From assembly GCA_902470695.1 (NCBI GenBank), contig CABRHH010000002.1, positions 1-64,000 of the forward strand: DNA of 64,000 bases. Reading direction: 5' to 3'. The position numbers and the translations under genes were made by a program. This document shows, one piece after another, positions 1 through 9,900 of this stretch (position 1 is its first letter; every line of letters begins with the position of its first letter). The notes below the pieces were generated by a model that ran no database searches, had not been told where the DNA came from, and saw only the letters and a program-made list of their open reading frames with translations. This stretch comes from an uncultured Collinsella sp. GTDB lineage: Bacteria > Actinomycetota > Coriobacteriia > Coriobacteriales > Coriobacteriaceae.

Positions 1-55
1 ATGCGCACCTCCTGTCCGGACGCCCTGCAGCGTCCAACTTTTTGTCCGCAGTCCC
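1..55 (-). mobile_element. Edge of an IS-like element (5' end of a transposase gene region)
   Basis: The first 55 bases match 15088-15142, the region just upstream of a transposase-like start codon. Both contain the string TCCAACTTTT followed by GTCCGCAG. Upstream of it, both have a small hairpin whose two arms differ together: GGACGC/GCGTCC here and GGACACC/GGTGTCC at the second copy. The start codon of the gene would straddle the left edge of the window and read leftwards. This is best read as the terminal or leader region of an insertion sequence of unknown family. The transposase itself cannot be seen. Confidence 0.45.
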
Positions 56-59
56 AAAA

Positions 60-720
60 CCGCCCCGAATGGACACGGCGCGAACCCTATTTCCTCAGAT
101 GGATTAAAACCGCACCCAAGATTCGAGAAGCGTGCGGGGCCTTCCCGTCCCGGGTGCGCGTTTCGACCGTCGATGCAACCCGGGTTCGGATTCCGGCCAT
201 CGACACATTCCGGGTTCGGATTTCGTCCATCGGTGAGGGCTGGCCAGCGCGTTTCGTGTTCACCTTGGATTCGTCGAAGTGTCCAGGGTTCGGATTCCAG
301 TCGTCGGCGCATTCCGGGTTCGGATTTGAGCCGTCGGTGCGTTCTGGGTTCGGATGCCGGCCATTGGCAAATCTCGGGTTCGGGTTTGAGCCTTTGGTGC
401 ATCCCGGGTTCGTGTTTCGTCCGTCTGGAGGCGAAAAACCGCTCTGGATGGACACGGCGCGAACCCAATTTTCTCAGATGGACGGAATCCGCACCCGGGA
501 TTTGGGGAACGGACGGAATCCGCACCCGGAATCTGGGGAACGGACGGAATCTGCACCCGGATTGGCCGAACAGCCGAGGACTGCACCTGGATCTCCCCAA
601 CAGCAGAGGGGTGCACCCGGATGGACCGAGCAATCGGGGCTGTGCCTGGATTGCCCAAACAGCCGCGGGCTGAACCCGGATTGCGCAGATGACCGCGCCC
701 TGATGACCACGGCGCGAACC
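60..720. repeat. Family 1 inverted array of ~30-bp repeats, locus A
   Basis: Units such as GGGTTCGGATTCCGGCCATC recur about every 30 bases from about 170 to 430. From about 445 to 715 the same unit runs in the opposite orientation (core GGAATCCGCACCCGG). An imperfect inverted repeat at 406-466 forms the centre. Copies are degenerate and become worse away from the centre. A 100-bp module at 62-160 is nearly the same as modules at locus B. The period is a multiple of three and lacks stop codons, so long open frames on both strands here are by-products and not genes. Confidence 0.8.
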
Positions 721-758
721 AAAAAGCCGCCCCGCATGCGAACGGCGATGCGGAGCGG
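721..758 (-). terminator. Rho-independent terminator, leftward
   Basis: On the minus strand GCCGCTCCGCAT pairs with ATGCGGGGCGGC across a 10-base loop (one G-U pair), followed directly by TTTTT. It lies 315 bases beyond the stop of the LtaS-like gene and is the first convincing terminator after it. Confidence 0.7.
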
Positions 759-1072
759 CCGAGAGGGGTCGATTCTCAAGGGGACTGTGCCGTGTGGGTG
801 GTCGCTAGGATGTGGTTTCGGCGCTGCCGACGGTTGTGGCATCGACCACGGCCACCGTGCTGGTTCTGCATCGGCAACCGGGCGCAACTCTGCGTTTACG
901 TCGGCCGGCCCCACCATCAGCCCCGGCGCCAGCGTCAGCGCCATGCCGGCAACGCCGCAGCAACACCGCGCCGCCGCTGGCCCCTGGACCCGCGCACGGC
1001 CGCAACGCTCGTCGTCGGCCAGCGCCAGCACCGGCACCGCCAGCCACCAGCCACCAGCCGCCGACCCTACAC
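759..1072. other. Gap without a supported gene, 3' of the LtaS-like gene
   Basis: This 314-base GC-rich stretch separates the LtaS-like stop codon from the terminator at 721-758. Several frames are open, but none has a ribosome binding site or a recognisable protein. It is probably a long 3' untranslated region. Confidence 0.4.
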
Positions 1073-3286
1073 CTACTTGATCTTGGTCGTGCCGGGGGCG
1101 AGGTTCGGGTCGGTTTCGTTCGCCTCGGTTTGGGCGTGCTTGGTGTAGACGTCCTTCCCATTGCGGAACAGCTCGTAGTACTGCATCTTGGCGTAGTCGC
1201 TGCGCGCCTGGAGCGCGGCGGCCAGAGAGGAATCCTCGTCGCTGGAAGTGCTCGCGTTCGACAGATGCCAGCGCTTGCTCGCGTCCTCGTAACCGGTTGA
1301 GTTGATGGCCGGCATGGCGTTGCGCAGGGAGATCTGGGCCTTCTGGTAGTTGGTCAGCGGCGCGCCGATCAGGTTCATGAGCGTAGCGCCCAGGTAGTTG
1401 GTGGATAGGTCGTCCACCTGGCTTGTCTGGCTGTTGCCCGCCACATCGTAGTTCGCCCAGATGATGTAGTCGGTCTGCCACAGGCGCATGGCGTGCGTGG
1501 TCTCGTCCTCGCCGCCGAACCAGCGGTCGTTGTACTCGGACGGGAAGAAGGGCTGGTGGTCGCCGAAGAACACCAGGATCACCTTGCGGTCGAGCTTGCG
1601 GAGCTTGTCGATGAAGCTCTTGAGCGCGCGGTCGGACTCCTGGATCAGCGAGACGTACTCGTTGACCTCCGGGTTGCTCGTGCCGTCGATGGACAGGTTC
1701 ACCTGCTTGTCGGCCGGGATGAGCCCCGTGTCGTAGCCGGAGTGGTTCTGCATGGTCACGTCGAAGATGAACTGCGGATTGCTGTTGGTGTCCAGCAGCT
1801 CGAGGATCTTGTCGTAGGTGGCCTCGTCGGTCACCATGCCGCGCAGCTTGTCGGCGTTCTGGAAGTCCTGGATGGTGAGGAACTGGTCGAAGCCGAAGTC
1901 CTGGTAGACGTTCTCGCGGTTCCAGTTGGTGCCGTGGTTGGGGTGCATGGCGGTGGTGGTGTAGCCGAGCTTCTTAAACTGGGCGGCCAGGTTGTCGGTG
2001 TTGGTGAGGTTGTAGATCGTGTAGGGGTACACGCCGGCGCCGAGGTTGGCCATGGAGTTGCCGGTGAGGTACTCGAACTCGGTGTTGCAGGTGCCGCCGC
2101 CGTAGGCCGAGACGTACAGCACGCCACGGGAGAGGGCGTCGGGCAGGCTCTTGAAGAATTCGGGCCCGTTGTAGTTGGCGTGCATCTGCTGGTAGATGGA
2201 CAGGTCGGAGAAGGTCTCGTTCATGATGGTGATGACCGTGGGCTTCTCGGCGTCGAACTGGGCGGTTGCCTCGGCGCGCTCGGTGGAGACGCCCTCGTTC
2301 TCGTCGTAGCTGGCGGCGTAGTCGTCGATGAGCTTTTCGGCCTCATCCACACTGTAGCCCGCCGGCACGGGCGGTTTGATGGTCTGCGCACCGCTGATGA
2401 AGGTGGGCAGGAAGCCCTGGCGGTAGTAGCTCTCGAGCGGTCGCCAGGTGTAGACCGTGATGTTGAGCGTGTGGTAGTAGTCGATCATGGTGACATGCGC
2501 GCCCACGCCCGCCAGGCACAGCACGCCCACCAGCAGGTTGATGAGCAGGGCGCGGCGTGTGCGCTGTTCGCGCGCCGGGCGCAGGCAGCCGGCCAGATGG
2601 CAGAGCAAAAAGGCGATGGCCAGCAACGCCATGCCGTAGAGGCAAAAAGCGCTCAGCTCATAGGTGTAGCCGGTGCCCGCCACGGCCATGGCGGTGGAGA
2701 GGGCGGAGATGTCGCCCGGCTGGATGGGCATGGACTTGAAGGTGATGACGAAATACTCGGCCACGCCCAGGCCGTACAGGGCGAATGCCACCACGGCGGA
2801 GGCGGCGCCGCGGCGCTGGAAGATGAGGTACAGGCCCACCATGACGGCGGCGATCAGCGCCCATTCAAGCAGCAGGCACAGCGGATAGCCCCACAGCAGG
2901 TTGTGGTTGCTGGGCACCTCGAGCGCCAGGCCGGCGAAGAGCGCGGCCACAAGGACGATGACGATGCCCGCGATGGGCGGGTGCGAAAAGCGGCCCGTAG
3001 GCGAGGTGAACGTGCGCAGGCGCTCGACGAGGACCTGCGGGGTGCTCACGGCCCAGGTGCAGGCGCAGAGCACGGCGTTGGCAATGAGGCCGGCGAGCAC
3101 GTCGTTCTGCACAAGGCCGATGGCGGCGTAGATGCCGAGGAACGCCTGGAAGGCCATGAAGACGATGCTCCAGGCGAGCGCAGATGCCGACAGGGTTGTG
3201 CCCGCGGCGCGCATCGCCCGGAAGGAGCGTACCGTGAGCACGGCGCTCACGGCAAGCCCCACAAAGGAGATGGCGGAAACGATCAT
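1073..3286 (-). CDS. LtaS-like phosphoglycerol transferase / sulfatase-fold membrane enzyme
   Basis: The 737-residue protein has about five hydrophobic membrane segments in its first ~270 residues, then an extracellular sulfatase-fold domain. The metal and nucleophile motifs of the lipoteichoic acid synthase family are visible. These are MNETFSD near residue 354, GGGTCNTEFEYLTG with the catalytic Thr near 399, NHSGY, and FFGDHQP near the C-terminus. The expected role is transfer of glycerol-phosphate units to a cell-surface polymer or glycan. The ATG at 3286 follows the Shine-Dalgarno sequence AAAGAGG; an upstream in-frame ATG at 3352 has none. The C-terminal ~100 residues after the DHQP region are variable and Ala/Asp/Ser-rich. 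The gene stands alone. The exact polymer cannot be told from sequence. Confidence 0.85.
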   Translation of the reverse strand: MIVSAISFVGLAVSAVLTVRSFRAMRAAGTTLSASALAWSIVFMAFQAFLGIYAAIGLVQNDVLAGLIANAVLCACTWAVSTPQVLVERLRTFTSPTGRFSHPPIAGIVIVLVAALFAGLALEVPSNHNLLWGYPLCLLLEWALIAAVMVGLYLIFQRRGAASAVVAFALYGLGVAEYFVITFKSMPIQPGDISALSTAMAVAGTGYTYELSAFCLYGMALLAIAFLLCHLAGCLRPAREQRTRRALLINLLVGVLCLAGVGAHVTMIDYYHTLNITVYTWRPLESYYRQGFLPTFISGAQTIKPPVPAGYSVDEAEKLIDDYAASYDENEGVSTERAEATAQFDAEKPTVITIMNETFSDLSIYQQMHANYNGPEFFKSLPDALSRGVLYVSAYGGGTCNTEFEYLTGNSMANLGAGVYPYTIYNLTNTDNLAAQFKKLGYTTTAMHPNHGTNWNRENVYQDFGFDQFLTIQDFQNADKLRGMVTDEATYDKILELLDTNSNPQFIFDVTMQNHSGYDTGLIPADKQVNLSIDGTSNPEVNEYVSLIQESDRALKSFIDKLRKLDRKVILVFFGDHQPFFPSEYNDRWFGGEDETTHAMRLWQTDYIIWANYDVAGNSQTSQVDDLSTNYLGATLMNLIGAPLTNYQKAQISLRNAMPAINSTGYEDASKRWHLSNASTSSDEDSSLAAALQARSDYAKMQYYELFRNGKDVYTKHAQTEANETDPNLAPGTTKIK

Positions 3287-3534
3287 AGATAACCTCTTTA
3301 TCCTGCCTGTGTTCCAGGGATAACGACATGCTGACACGGAGCTGATGCACACGTGTTAGCAAAGACGAGCATTCATAGTACTCGCAGATTGTCGAGATTC
3401 AATCAATGCGCGCGGTTGGATGAAAAAAGCAACCGACACGCTTGGGATGGGCGAGGGCGGCGCGCACGAGGTGGCGCGGGTGCGGCTGGGCGCCGGGCCG
3501 CGGGCGCGGGTGCGGCTGGGCGCACCTGGAATGG

Positions 3535-3576
3535 CAGACGGCCGGGCCCCGTTTGCGTTCGGGACCCGGCCGTCTG
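3535..3576. terminator. Strong hairpin downstream of kup
   Basis: CAGACGGCCGGG pairs with CCCGGCCGTCTG around an 18-base middle. No T-run follows on either strand, so it is only a plausible terminator for the leftward kup transcript. The rest of the gap 3287-3647 holds Ala/Gly-type GC-rich sequence and a short AT-rich stretch near 3350-3410, with no supported gene. Confidence 0.4.
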
Positions 3577-3647
3577 GGAAGGGATGGGGTGGAGGCTCCT
3601 GCCGCCTGCCGTCATGCGACGGGCTCCCGCGGTTGCAGGTCTGGCGC

Positions 3648-5681
3648 CTACCGCTCGCCAGCCTCGATGCGCCGCATGCGGTCGACCGGCTTGAACTTGG
3701 TGAACAGCGGCACGTACTCGTAAAAGACGTTGGAGTTCTCCAAACCAAACCATTGCACCGGGGAGCCGGCGAAGCGGCGGATGGTGTACTTGAGGGCGAT
3801 GGCCGAGCGCTCCTGCGGATCCACGTCCGATTCGGGCGCGAGCGTCTTGCGCACCAGGCAGAACTTGAACGAGCCGATGTTGCCCGGCTCCTTGTAGACC
3901 GAGTAGGCGTGCTTTTGCGGCGGCAGCTCGCCGGAGGCGGACAGGTCGGAGACGATCTGACGCAGGTAGGCGTTCACTCGCTGGTTGACCTTGTAGCCCA
4001 GGTACAGGTGGACGCGGAACACATAGTCGGTCCCGTAGTTCTCCACCGAGTAGTCGAAGGTGTGCGGCTGGTCGGTCACCTCGACATTGAGGAACCAGTA
4101 AGCGCGCGCCCGCTTGGGGTGGCGGTCGAAGATCGAGTAGAGAATGTCGCGGTCGAGCATGGTGGTGCTCGTGTTGTTGGTGAGGTAGACCAGGTTGTCG
4201 CAGAGCGTCTCGTAGTGCGGGTCGTCGCGCAGGCGGGCGAGCTGCGGCAGGTAGTCGCGCACGGGCAGCATTGTGTACTGGCGGCGCTCGACGCGGCTAC
4301 CGTTGTACCAGCTCACCATGATGCCCATGATGAGGGCGGCCATGAGGATGGTGAAGTAGCCGCCGTGGAAGAACTTGGTGAGCGAGGACACGAAGAAGAA
4401 GCCCTCAAGCGCCACGAAGAACACCACGAAGCCCCAAGGGAACACCTTGAGCCTGCGGATGCCGTGCAGGTAGAAGAACAGCAGCACCGAAGTGCAGATC
4501 ATAGTGATGGTGATGGCCAGGCCGTAGGCCGCCTCCATGTGCGCCGAGCTCTGGAACAGCAGCACGACGATCACGCAGCCGACCCACATGACGTTGTTGA
4601 CCATGGGGATGTAGAGCTGGCCTTTGGTCTCGGCGGGATAGAAGATCTGCATGTGGGGCATGAGGTCCAGACGGCTCGCCTCGGACACCAGGGAGAACGC
4701 GCCGGTGACGAGCGCCTGGCTGGCGATGATGGCCGCGCAGGTGGATAGCACCACGCCGAAGGGGCGCACGGCGTCGGGCAGCATCTGGAAGAAGGGATTG
4801 AGGTCCTCGATGAGCATGAGGTTGGTGTTGCCGGCGTTGGCCAGCAGCCAGGCGCCCTGGCCCAGGTAGGACAGGATGAGGCAGATCTTCACGAACGGCC
4901 AGGTGGCGTAGATGTTGCCGCGGCCCACGTGGCCCATGTCGGAGTAGAGGGCCTCGGCGCCGGTGGTGGCAAGAAAGCAGCTGCCCAAGATCATGATGCC
5001 GGCGTGGTTGTGCGGCGACAGCAGGAACGAGATGCCGCGCAGGGGGTTGAAGGCCTTGAGGACCACCGGGTCGCCCAGGATGTTGATGAGGCCGGCGCCG
5101 CCCAGAAAGAGGAACCAGAAGGTCATGACCGGGCCGAACGCGCGGCCGATCTTGGACGTGCCCGCCCGCTGCACGGCGAACAGGAGGCACACGATGATGA
5201 GAGTGATGACCACGACGTTCATCTGGTTGTCGCCCATGAGCTGGTGGACGGCCGGGATGGTGCGCAGGCCCTCGATGGCGGTGGTGATGGTCACGGCCGG
5301 GGTGAGGACGCCATCGGCCAGCAGCGCCGCGCCGCCGAGCATGGCCGGGACGATGAGCCAGCGGCCGTAGCGCCGCACGATGCTGTAGAGCGCGAAGATG
5401 CCGCCCTCGCCGTGGTTGTCGGCCTTGAGGGAGATGAGCACGTACTTCACGGTGGTGAGCAGCGTCACGGTCCAGATGACGAGCGACAGGGCGCCGAGGA
5501 TGAACTCCTCGGTGACGGACATGATGCCGCCTTGGCCCGCCAGCAGCGCCTTGGTGACGTACATGGGCGAGGTGCCGATGTCGCCGTAGACCACGCCGAG
5601 CGTGACCAGCATGGCGCCGATGCTCACCGGGATGGCGTGCGAGCTCTTTGACGGCGCGGGTGATTCAGTTGGTTGTGCCAT
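3648..5681 (-). CDS. kup: Kup/HAK-family low-affinity potassium transporter
   Basis: The 677-residue protein matches the KUP (K_trans) family in length and layout. The N-terminus carries the family signature VTLGVVYGDIGTSPMYV in the first membrane helix. About twelve hydrophobic segments follow over ~440 residues, and then a cytoplasmic C-terminal domain of about 200 residues. It should import K+ with protons across the cytoplasmic membrane. The start at 5681 follows AAGGAG at good spacing; the frame stays open for another 350 bases upstream only because of GC-rich repeats. The gene is monocistronic, with repeat-rich DNA upstream. Nothing in the sequence suggests loss of function. Confidence 0.93.
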   Translation of the reverse strand: MAQPTESPAPSKSSHAIPVSIGAMLVTLGVVYGDIGTSPMYVTKALLAGQGGIMSVTEEFILGALSLVIWTVTLLTTVKYVLISLKADNHGEGGIFALYSIVRRYGRWLIVPAMLGGAALLADGVLTPAVTITTAIEGLRTIPAVHQLMGDNQMNVVVITLIIVCLLFAVQRAGTSKIGRAFGPVMTFWFLFLGGAGLINILGDPVVLKAFNPLRGISFLLSPHNHAGIMILGSCFLATTGAEALYSDMGHVGRGNIYATWPFVKICLILSYLGQGAWLLANAGNTNLMLIEDLNPFFQMLPDAVRPFGVVLSTCAAIIASQALVTGAFSLVSEASRLDLMPHMQIFYPAETKGQLYIPMVNNVMWVGCVIVVLLFQSSAHMEAAYGLAITITMICTSVLLFFYLHGIRRLKVFPWGFVVFFVALEGFFFVSSLTKFFHGGYFTILMAALIMGIMVSWYNGSRVERRQYTMLPVRDYLPQLARLRDDPHYETLCDNLVYLTNNTSTTMLDRDILYSIFDRHPKRARAYWFLNVEVTDQPHTFDYSVENYGTDYVFRVHLYLGYKVNQRVNAYLRQIVSDLSASGELPPQKHAYSVYKEPGNIGSFKFCLVRKTLAPESDVDPQERSAIALKYTIRRFAGSPVQWFGLENSNVFYEYVPLFTKFKPVDRMRRIEAGER

Positions 5682-6084
5682 GGTCGTGCTTGCTCCTTGA
5701 CGACGGTAGGTCCGCCCGTCCGTGCGGGCGGGGCGGAAGGCGTCTTCATGCCTTCGTAACGTGGTGCCATTATAGAGGTTGTGCAGGGGAAAGGCTACGA
5801 GGAGGATGCTGGGTTGAAGCCGGCGGGGATGCGGCCGCCGCGAGGGGGTGGCGGGCGGTGCGGGTCCGCCCGACGTACAGGGCGGTGGCGTGGGGCGCTT
5901 GCTGCGGCGGCGGGCGGTGCGGGTCCGTCCGGCGAGCGATACGGCGGCGGCGTGCTGGGCGGCGGGCGGCGTCGCCGTCGAGACGGGCAGTGTGCTGGGC
6001 GGCGTGTGACGTCGCCGTCGAGACGGGCAGCGCATCTGGGCTGCACCCCTCCCGGCGGGTCTTCGCCGTGCCGGGAGGCCTGCT
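5682..6084. other. Upstream region of kup with short GC-rich duplications
   Basis: No gene is supported. Two short duplications are visible: GCGGGCGGTGCGGGTCCG near 5848 and 5909, and GTCGCCGTCGAGACGGGCAG near 5969 and 6011. The kup promoter should lie at the low-coordinate end but no convincing -35/-10 pair was found. Confidence 0.4.
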
Positions 6085-6930
6085 CGGGAGGCCTCGCGCT
6101 TTCGCCCGGCAGCGCATCCCGGGTTCGGATTCCGTCCGTCGGCGCAACGTGGGTTCGGCCTTTGGCCGTCGGCGCATCCCGGGTTCGGATTCCGACCATC
6201 GACGCAACGCGGGTTCGAGTTTCATCCATCGACGCAACGCGGGTTCGAGTTTCATCCATCGGCGCAACGCGGGTTCGCGCTTCGTCCATCCAGGGCCGAA
6301 AAACCGCTTCGGATGGACGCGGCGCGAACCCTGTTTTCTCAGATGGATGAAAACCGCACCCGAGATTCGAGGAGCGGGCGGGGCCTTCCCGTCCCGGTTC
6401 GCGCTTCGTCCACCGGCGCATATCGGGTTCGGATTCAAGCCGTCGGCGCATCCCGGGTTCGGATTCCGGCCATTGGCGCATCCCGGGTTCGCGCTTCGTC
6501 CATCCAGGGCCGAAAAACCGCTCCAGATGGACACGGCGCGAACCCTGTTTCCTCAGATGGACGGAATCCGCACCCGAGATGCGAGAAGCGTGCGGGGCCT
6601 TCCCGTCCCGGTTCGCGCTTCGTCCACCGGCGCATACCGGGTTCGGATTCCGACCATCGACGCAACGCGGGTTCGAGTTTCATCCATCGACACATCCCGG
6701 GTTCGTGCTTCGTCCGTCTGGGGGGCGGAAAACCGCTCCAGATGGACGCGGCGCGAACCCTGTTTTCTCAGACGGACAGAATCCGCACCCGAGATGCGAG
6801 AAGCGTGCGGGGCCTGCCCGTCCCGGGCGCACACTTCGTCCATCGGCGCATCCCGGGTTCGGATTCAAGCCATCGGCGCATCCCGGGCGCACACTTCGTC
6901 CGGCAGCGCATCCCGGGTTCGGCTTTCGTC
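6085..6930. repeat. Family 1 inverted array of ~30-bp repeats, locus B (three hairpin modules)
   Basis: This is the largest copy of family 1. Successive 30-base units begin with CGCATCCCGGGTTCGGATTC or CGCAACGCGGGTTCGAGTTT. They are interrupted three times, near 6290-6400, 6505-6615 and 6720-6830, by a ~120-base module that contains the palindrome centre. At 6271-6331 the arms (6271-6291 and 6311-6331) match at 19 of 21 positions around a 19-base loop containing GAAAAACC. The array runs to the stop codon of rlmKL. It maintains stop-free frames on both strands that should not be called genes. Confidence 0.85.
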
Positions 6931-6938
6931 CGGCGCCG

Positions 6939-9900
6939 CTACCGACGTCCGCGACGGGAGGATTCCCGCAGCTCTCGGGAGCGCTCCCGAATCTCGGCCT
7001 CAGATTTGCCGATTAGGCGCATGGCCTCTTCCGGCGTGCGGCGGTAAACCAGGTAGCAGCGATGGATACGCGGGTTGCGGGCGAAATCCTCCGGGATGGT
7101 CTGGGCCGAGATGTCCTCCAGGATCACGCCGGCGCGCGCCAGCGCCTCGACATCCGGCCGGAACGTGCGCAGATTGCAGCTGAAGATCGCCTCGCCGTCG
7201 CGGGTGAGCAGGCGCGACAGGCCGATGAGCAGCTCCACGTGGTCGCGTTGCACGTCCCAGGTGCGCCTGCCCATCTTCGAGGAGTTGGAGAAGGTGGGCG
7301 GGTCGCAGAAGATGAGGTCCCAGCGGTTGCGGGTTTGGCGCATCTCCGAGATCCAGCTCATAACGTCGGCGCGGACGTAGTGGTGCTCGCGCCCGGTGAA
7401 GCCGTTCTGGCGCATGTTGCGCTCGGCCCAGTCCAGGTAGGTGTTGGAGAGGTCGACGGTGACGGTTTCCTCCACACCGGCGTCGGCGGCGTAGCAGGTG
7501 GCGGTGCCGGTGTAGGCGAACAGGTTGAGGAAGTAGCGCCGGGAGCGGGCGTGCTCGCGCACCAGGTCGCGCGTGAGGCGGTGGTCTAGGAAGATACCGG
7601 TGTCCAGGTAGTCGTCGAAGTTGACGGCGAAGGTGAGGCCGCCCTCCTCGATGAGGGGCAAAACGCGCTCGGGGGCACTTGGGCCGTGCGCGCCGGTGCC
7701 GTTCGCGCGCGCCGGGCCGCGCTGGTTGCCGGGGCGGGAGGGACGGGAGCCAGGCGCGCCACCTGTGCTGCCGGGATGCGTGCCGCCGGCGCTCGCGGCC
7801 TGTGCCCCCTTGCCGGTGCGATCGGTGCGCTGGGCGTACTGCGAGCCGCCGCGGGAGCGCATGCGCGCCTTGGCATAGACGCGCTCAGGGTCGACCTGCA
7901 GGATGCGCGGGGCGATGGCGAGGATGTCGAGGAGGCGGGCCTGCGCCAGGCCGGCGTCGACCGAGGCGGGCGCGGCGTATTCGGCAATCACCAGCCAGCG
8001 GCCCGGGGTGGAGGCGCTGCCCTCGTACAGGTCGATGGCAGCGGAGTAGTCGGGCAGGTCGGCGTCGTAGACGCGGTAGCAGGTGACACCGGTGCGCGCC
8101 GTCCATTTGCGGCGCTGCTTGGCAACCTTGCGCAGGCGGTTGGCGAACTGTTCCGACTCGGGAACCAGGAGGGGCAGCGGCTCGCCGTTGCCCATGTCGA
8201 GGAAGGTGGGCGGGGCGGGGTGCGGGTGCGCAGGGCCGGTGCCGCGGCGGCCGTGTTGGGATGCGGCGTGGTCGGCGGGCGCGGCGTCGCCGGCGTGGTC
8301 TGCCCGCTGGCCTGCGTTTGCGAGAGTTGACTGGGTTTCGTTATGAGGAGTGCCCGCGCGTGGGGCTTCGCCGCGCGCGGCTGCCGGATGGGTCGTTGCG
8401 GTTTGCGCTGCAGACGCCGCGCCTGTGGGGGCAGCGACTGTGGCGTTCGCCGTGCCTGTTTGCGCGGGTGCGGCGGTGTTTTCGCCTGTGCGGGCAGTTG
8501 CGCGGGCTCCTGTACGGGCGTGGACCGCGTCCTCACGGGGCACGTGCGCGCTGGCATCGGCGGTGGCTTCCGGCGCCTGGCAGGCTGGGTCGTTGGGTGC
8601 CGGGAAGCTGATGAGCTGGGCATCCTCGTTGTTCGGCTTGATGGCGAGGAGGTTGGCCGCGGGCGCGAAGGTGCGCTCGATGATGCTGTCGCGCGTGAGG
8701 GCCACCAGCGGCATGGACGCCGCCGCGCCGTCGGTGCCATCGAGTGCGGTGTCGGTGCGTCGCAGGTCAGCGACGAGGCCGAGCACGCGCGGCAGGCGCG
8801 CAAGCGCGACCTCGGTGGTGTCGATGGTGCATGCGCCGACGATGTGCGCGTGCGAGCTGGGCCGGGGAAGCTTGCGGGCAATCGCTTCGGCGGAAGGCTG
8901 GACGAATATGACGCGGTTGGCGAGGCCGGCGGCACGGATGATGCGGCGCGCGCAAGCCACGGCGTCGCCGGAGACATCGGTGGCGATGATGCGACCTGCG
9001 CACGCACTGGCCTGTTCAGCGCGGGTGCGCGCCTCGGCAAGCTGGTCTTGCCAGGCCGGCTCGTCAAAAGAGGCCCATCCGCGGAAGCCCCAGCGCTCGC
9101 GGTCGAGGCCCGGCGCGCGCTGCGCGAGGATCTGCGCGGCTTCGAGGGCGATGCCGCCACCGGCGCAGCAGGCGTCGATGAGGGTGGGGATGGCGGTTGC
9201 GCGCGGGGCGTCGGCGGCGGGAGCGTCGCCTGCGGCGGCTGCTGCGGTGTTGAGGTCGCTGGTGGTCAAGCCGTCGGCGACGTTCGTGCTTGCGTTGCCG
9301 GATTCGGCTGGGGTGGCGGAAGGGCTGCTGTCCGCGGCGTGCGGGGCGGCATCAGATGCGGTGTTCGGTTCCTTCGATGTGTTCGCCGGCACGCTTGTGC
9401 CGCTCGACCCTTCTTCGGGCGCGTTGCCGGTGCTCTCGCAGATGGTCTGCCAGCCGGCCTGAGCGAGGGCGAGGGCTGCGTAGTCGGGCCGCAGGACGTG
9501 CGCGGCCTTTTCACGCGTTGCCTCGGCGGGCAGGCGCTTGAAGAGGGCCTCGCCCGAGAGATCGAGCTGCAGGCTGGCGCGGTCGGTGCGGATGGTGAGC
9601 GAGATGCGGGCGTCGGGGCGCTCGGTGTCCACGTTCGGGCGCGAGCCGCGGGTGCGCGCGAGCCGGTTGCAGATGGCGTCTTTCACGCGCAGGGCGGCGA
9701 AGTGCGCGTTGCGCAGCTCAGCGTTGGTGCCGTGCGCGGAGACGGCGATCGTGGCCTCGGGGCGCAGGATGTCCTCCCAGGCGAGGGCGGCGGCGTTCTC
9801 GTAGAGGTCGTCGGCGTCGAGGCAGCCGATGCGGGCGACGACGCAGAAGACGCGGCTGGCCAGACGCGACCATAGGCAGGCGCGCTGCGCGTCGGCGGGC

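Noticed and set aside
170..420. tRNA T-arm-like strings, GGGTTCGGATTCC, repeated many times
   Set aside because: The string resembles GGTTCGAATCC and could form a five-pair stem, but no acceptor, D or anticodon arm is present and other units of the family do not keep the stem.
805..1072. Leftward frame following the LtaS-like gene with a possible hydrophobic segment
   Set aside because: Composition follows local GGC/GCC repeats, there is no start signal, and no protein family was recognised. Treated as untranslated DNA before the terminator.
1..1080. Long open frames across the first kilobase on both strands, such as one of 359 codons
   Set aside because: They consist of in-frame translation of the 30-base family 1 repeat, which has a period divisible by three and no stop codons. 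No ribosome sites or protein families are present.
1493..3292. A 599-codon plus-strand frame opposite the LtaS-like gene
   Set aside because: It is the antisense shadow of a high-GC gene: Val/Gly/Asp/His-rich without motifs, while the minus strand encodes all family motifs.
5770..7183. Open frames of 190-510 codons over the family 1 array at locus B
   Set aside because: Same cause as at locus A. They overlap the real rlmKL or kup genes or only translate repeats.
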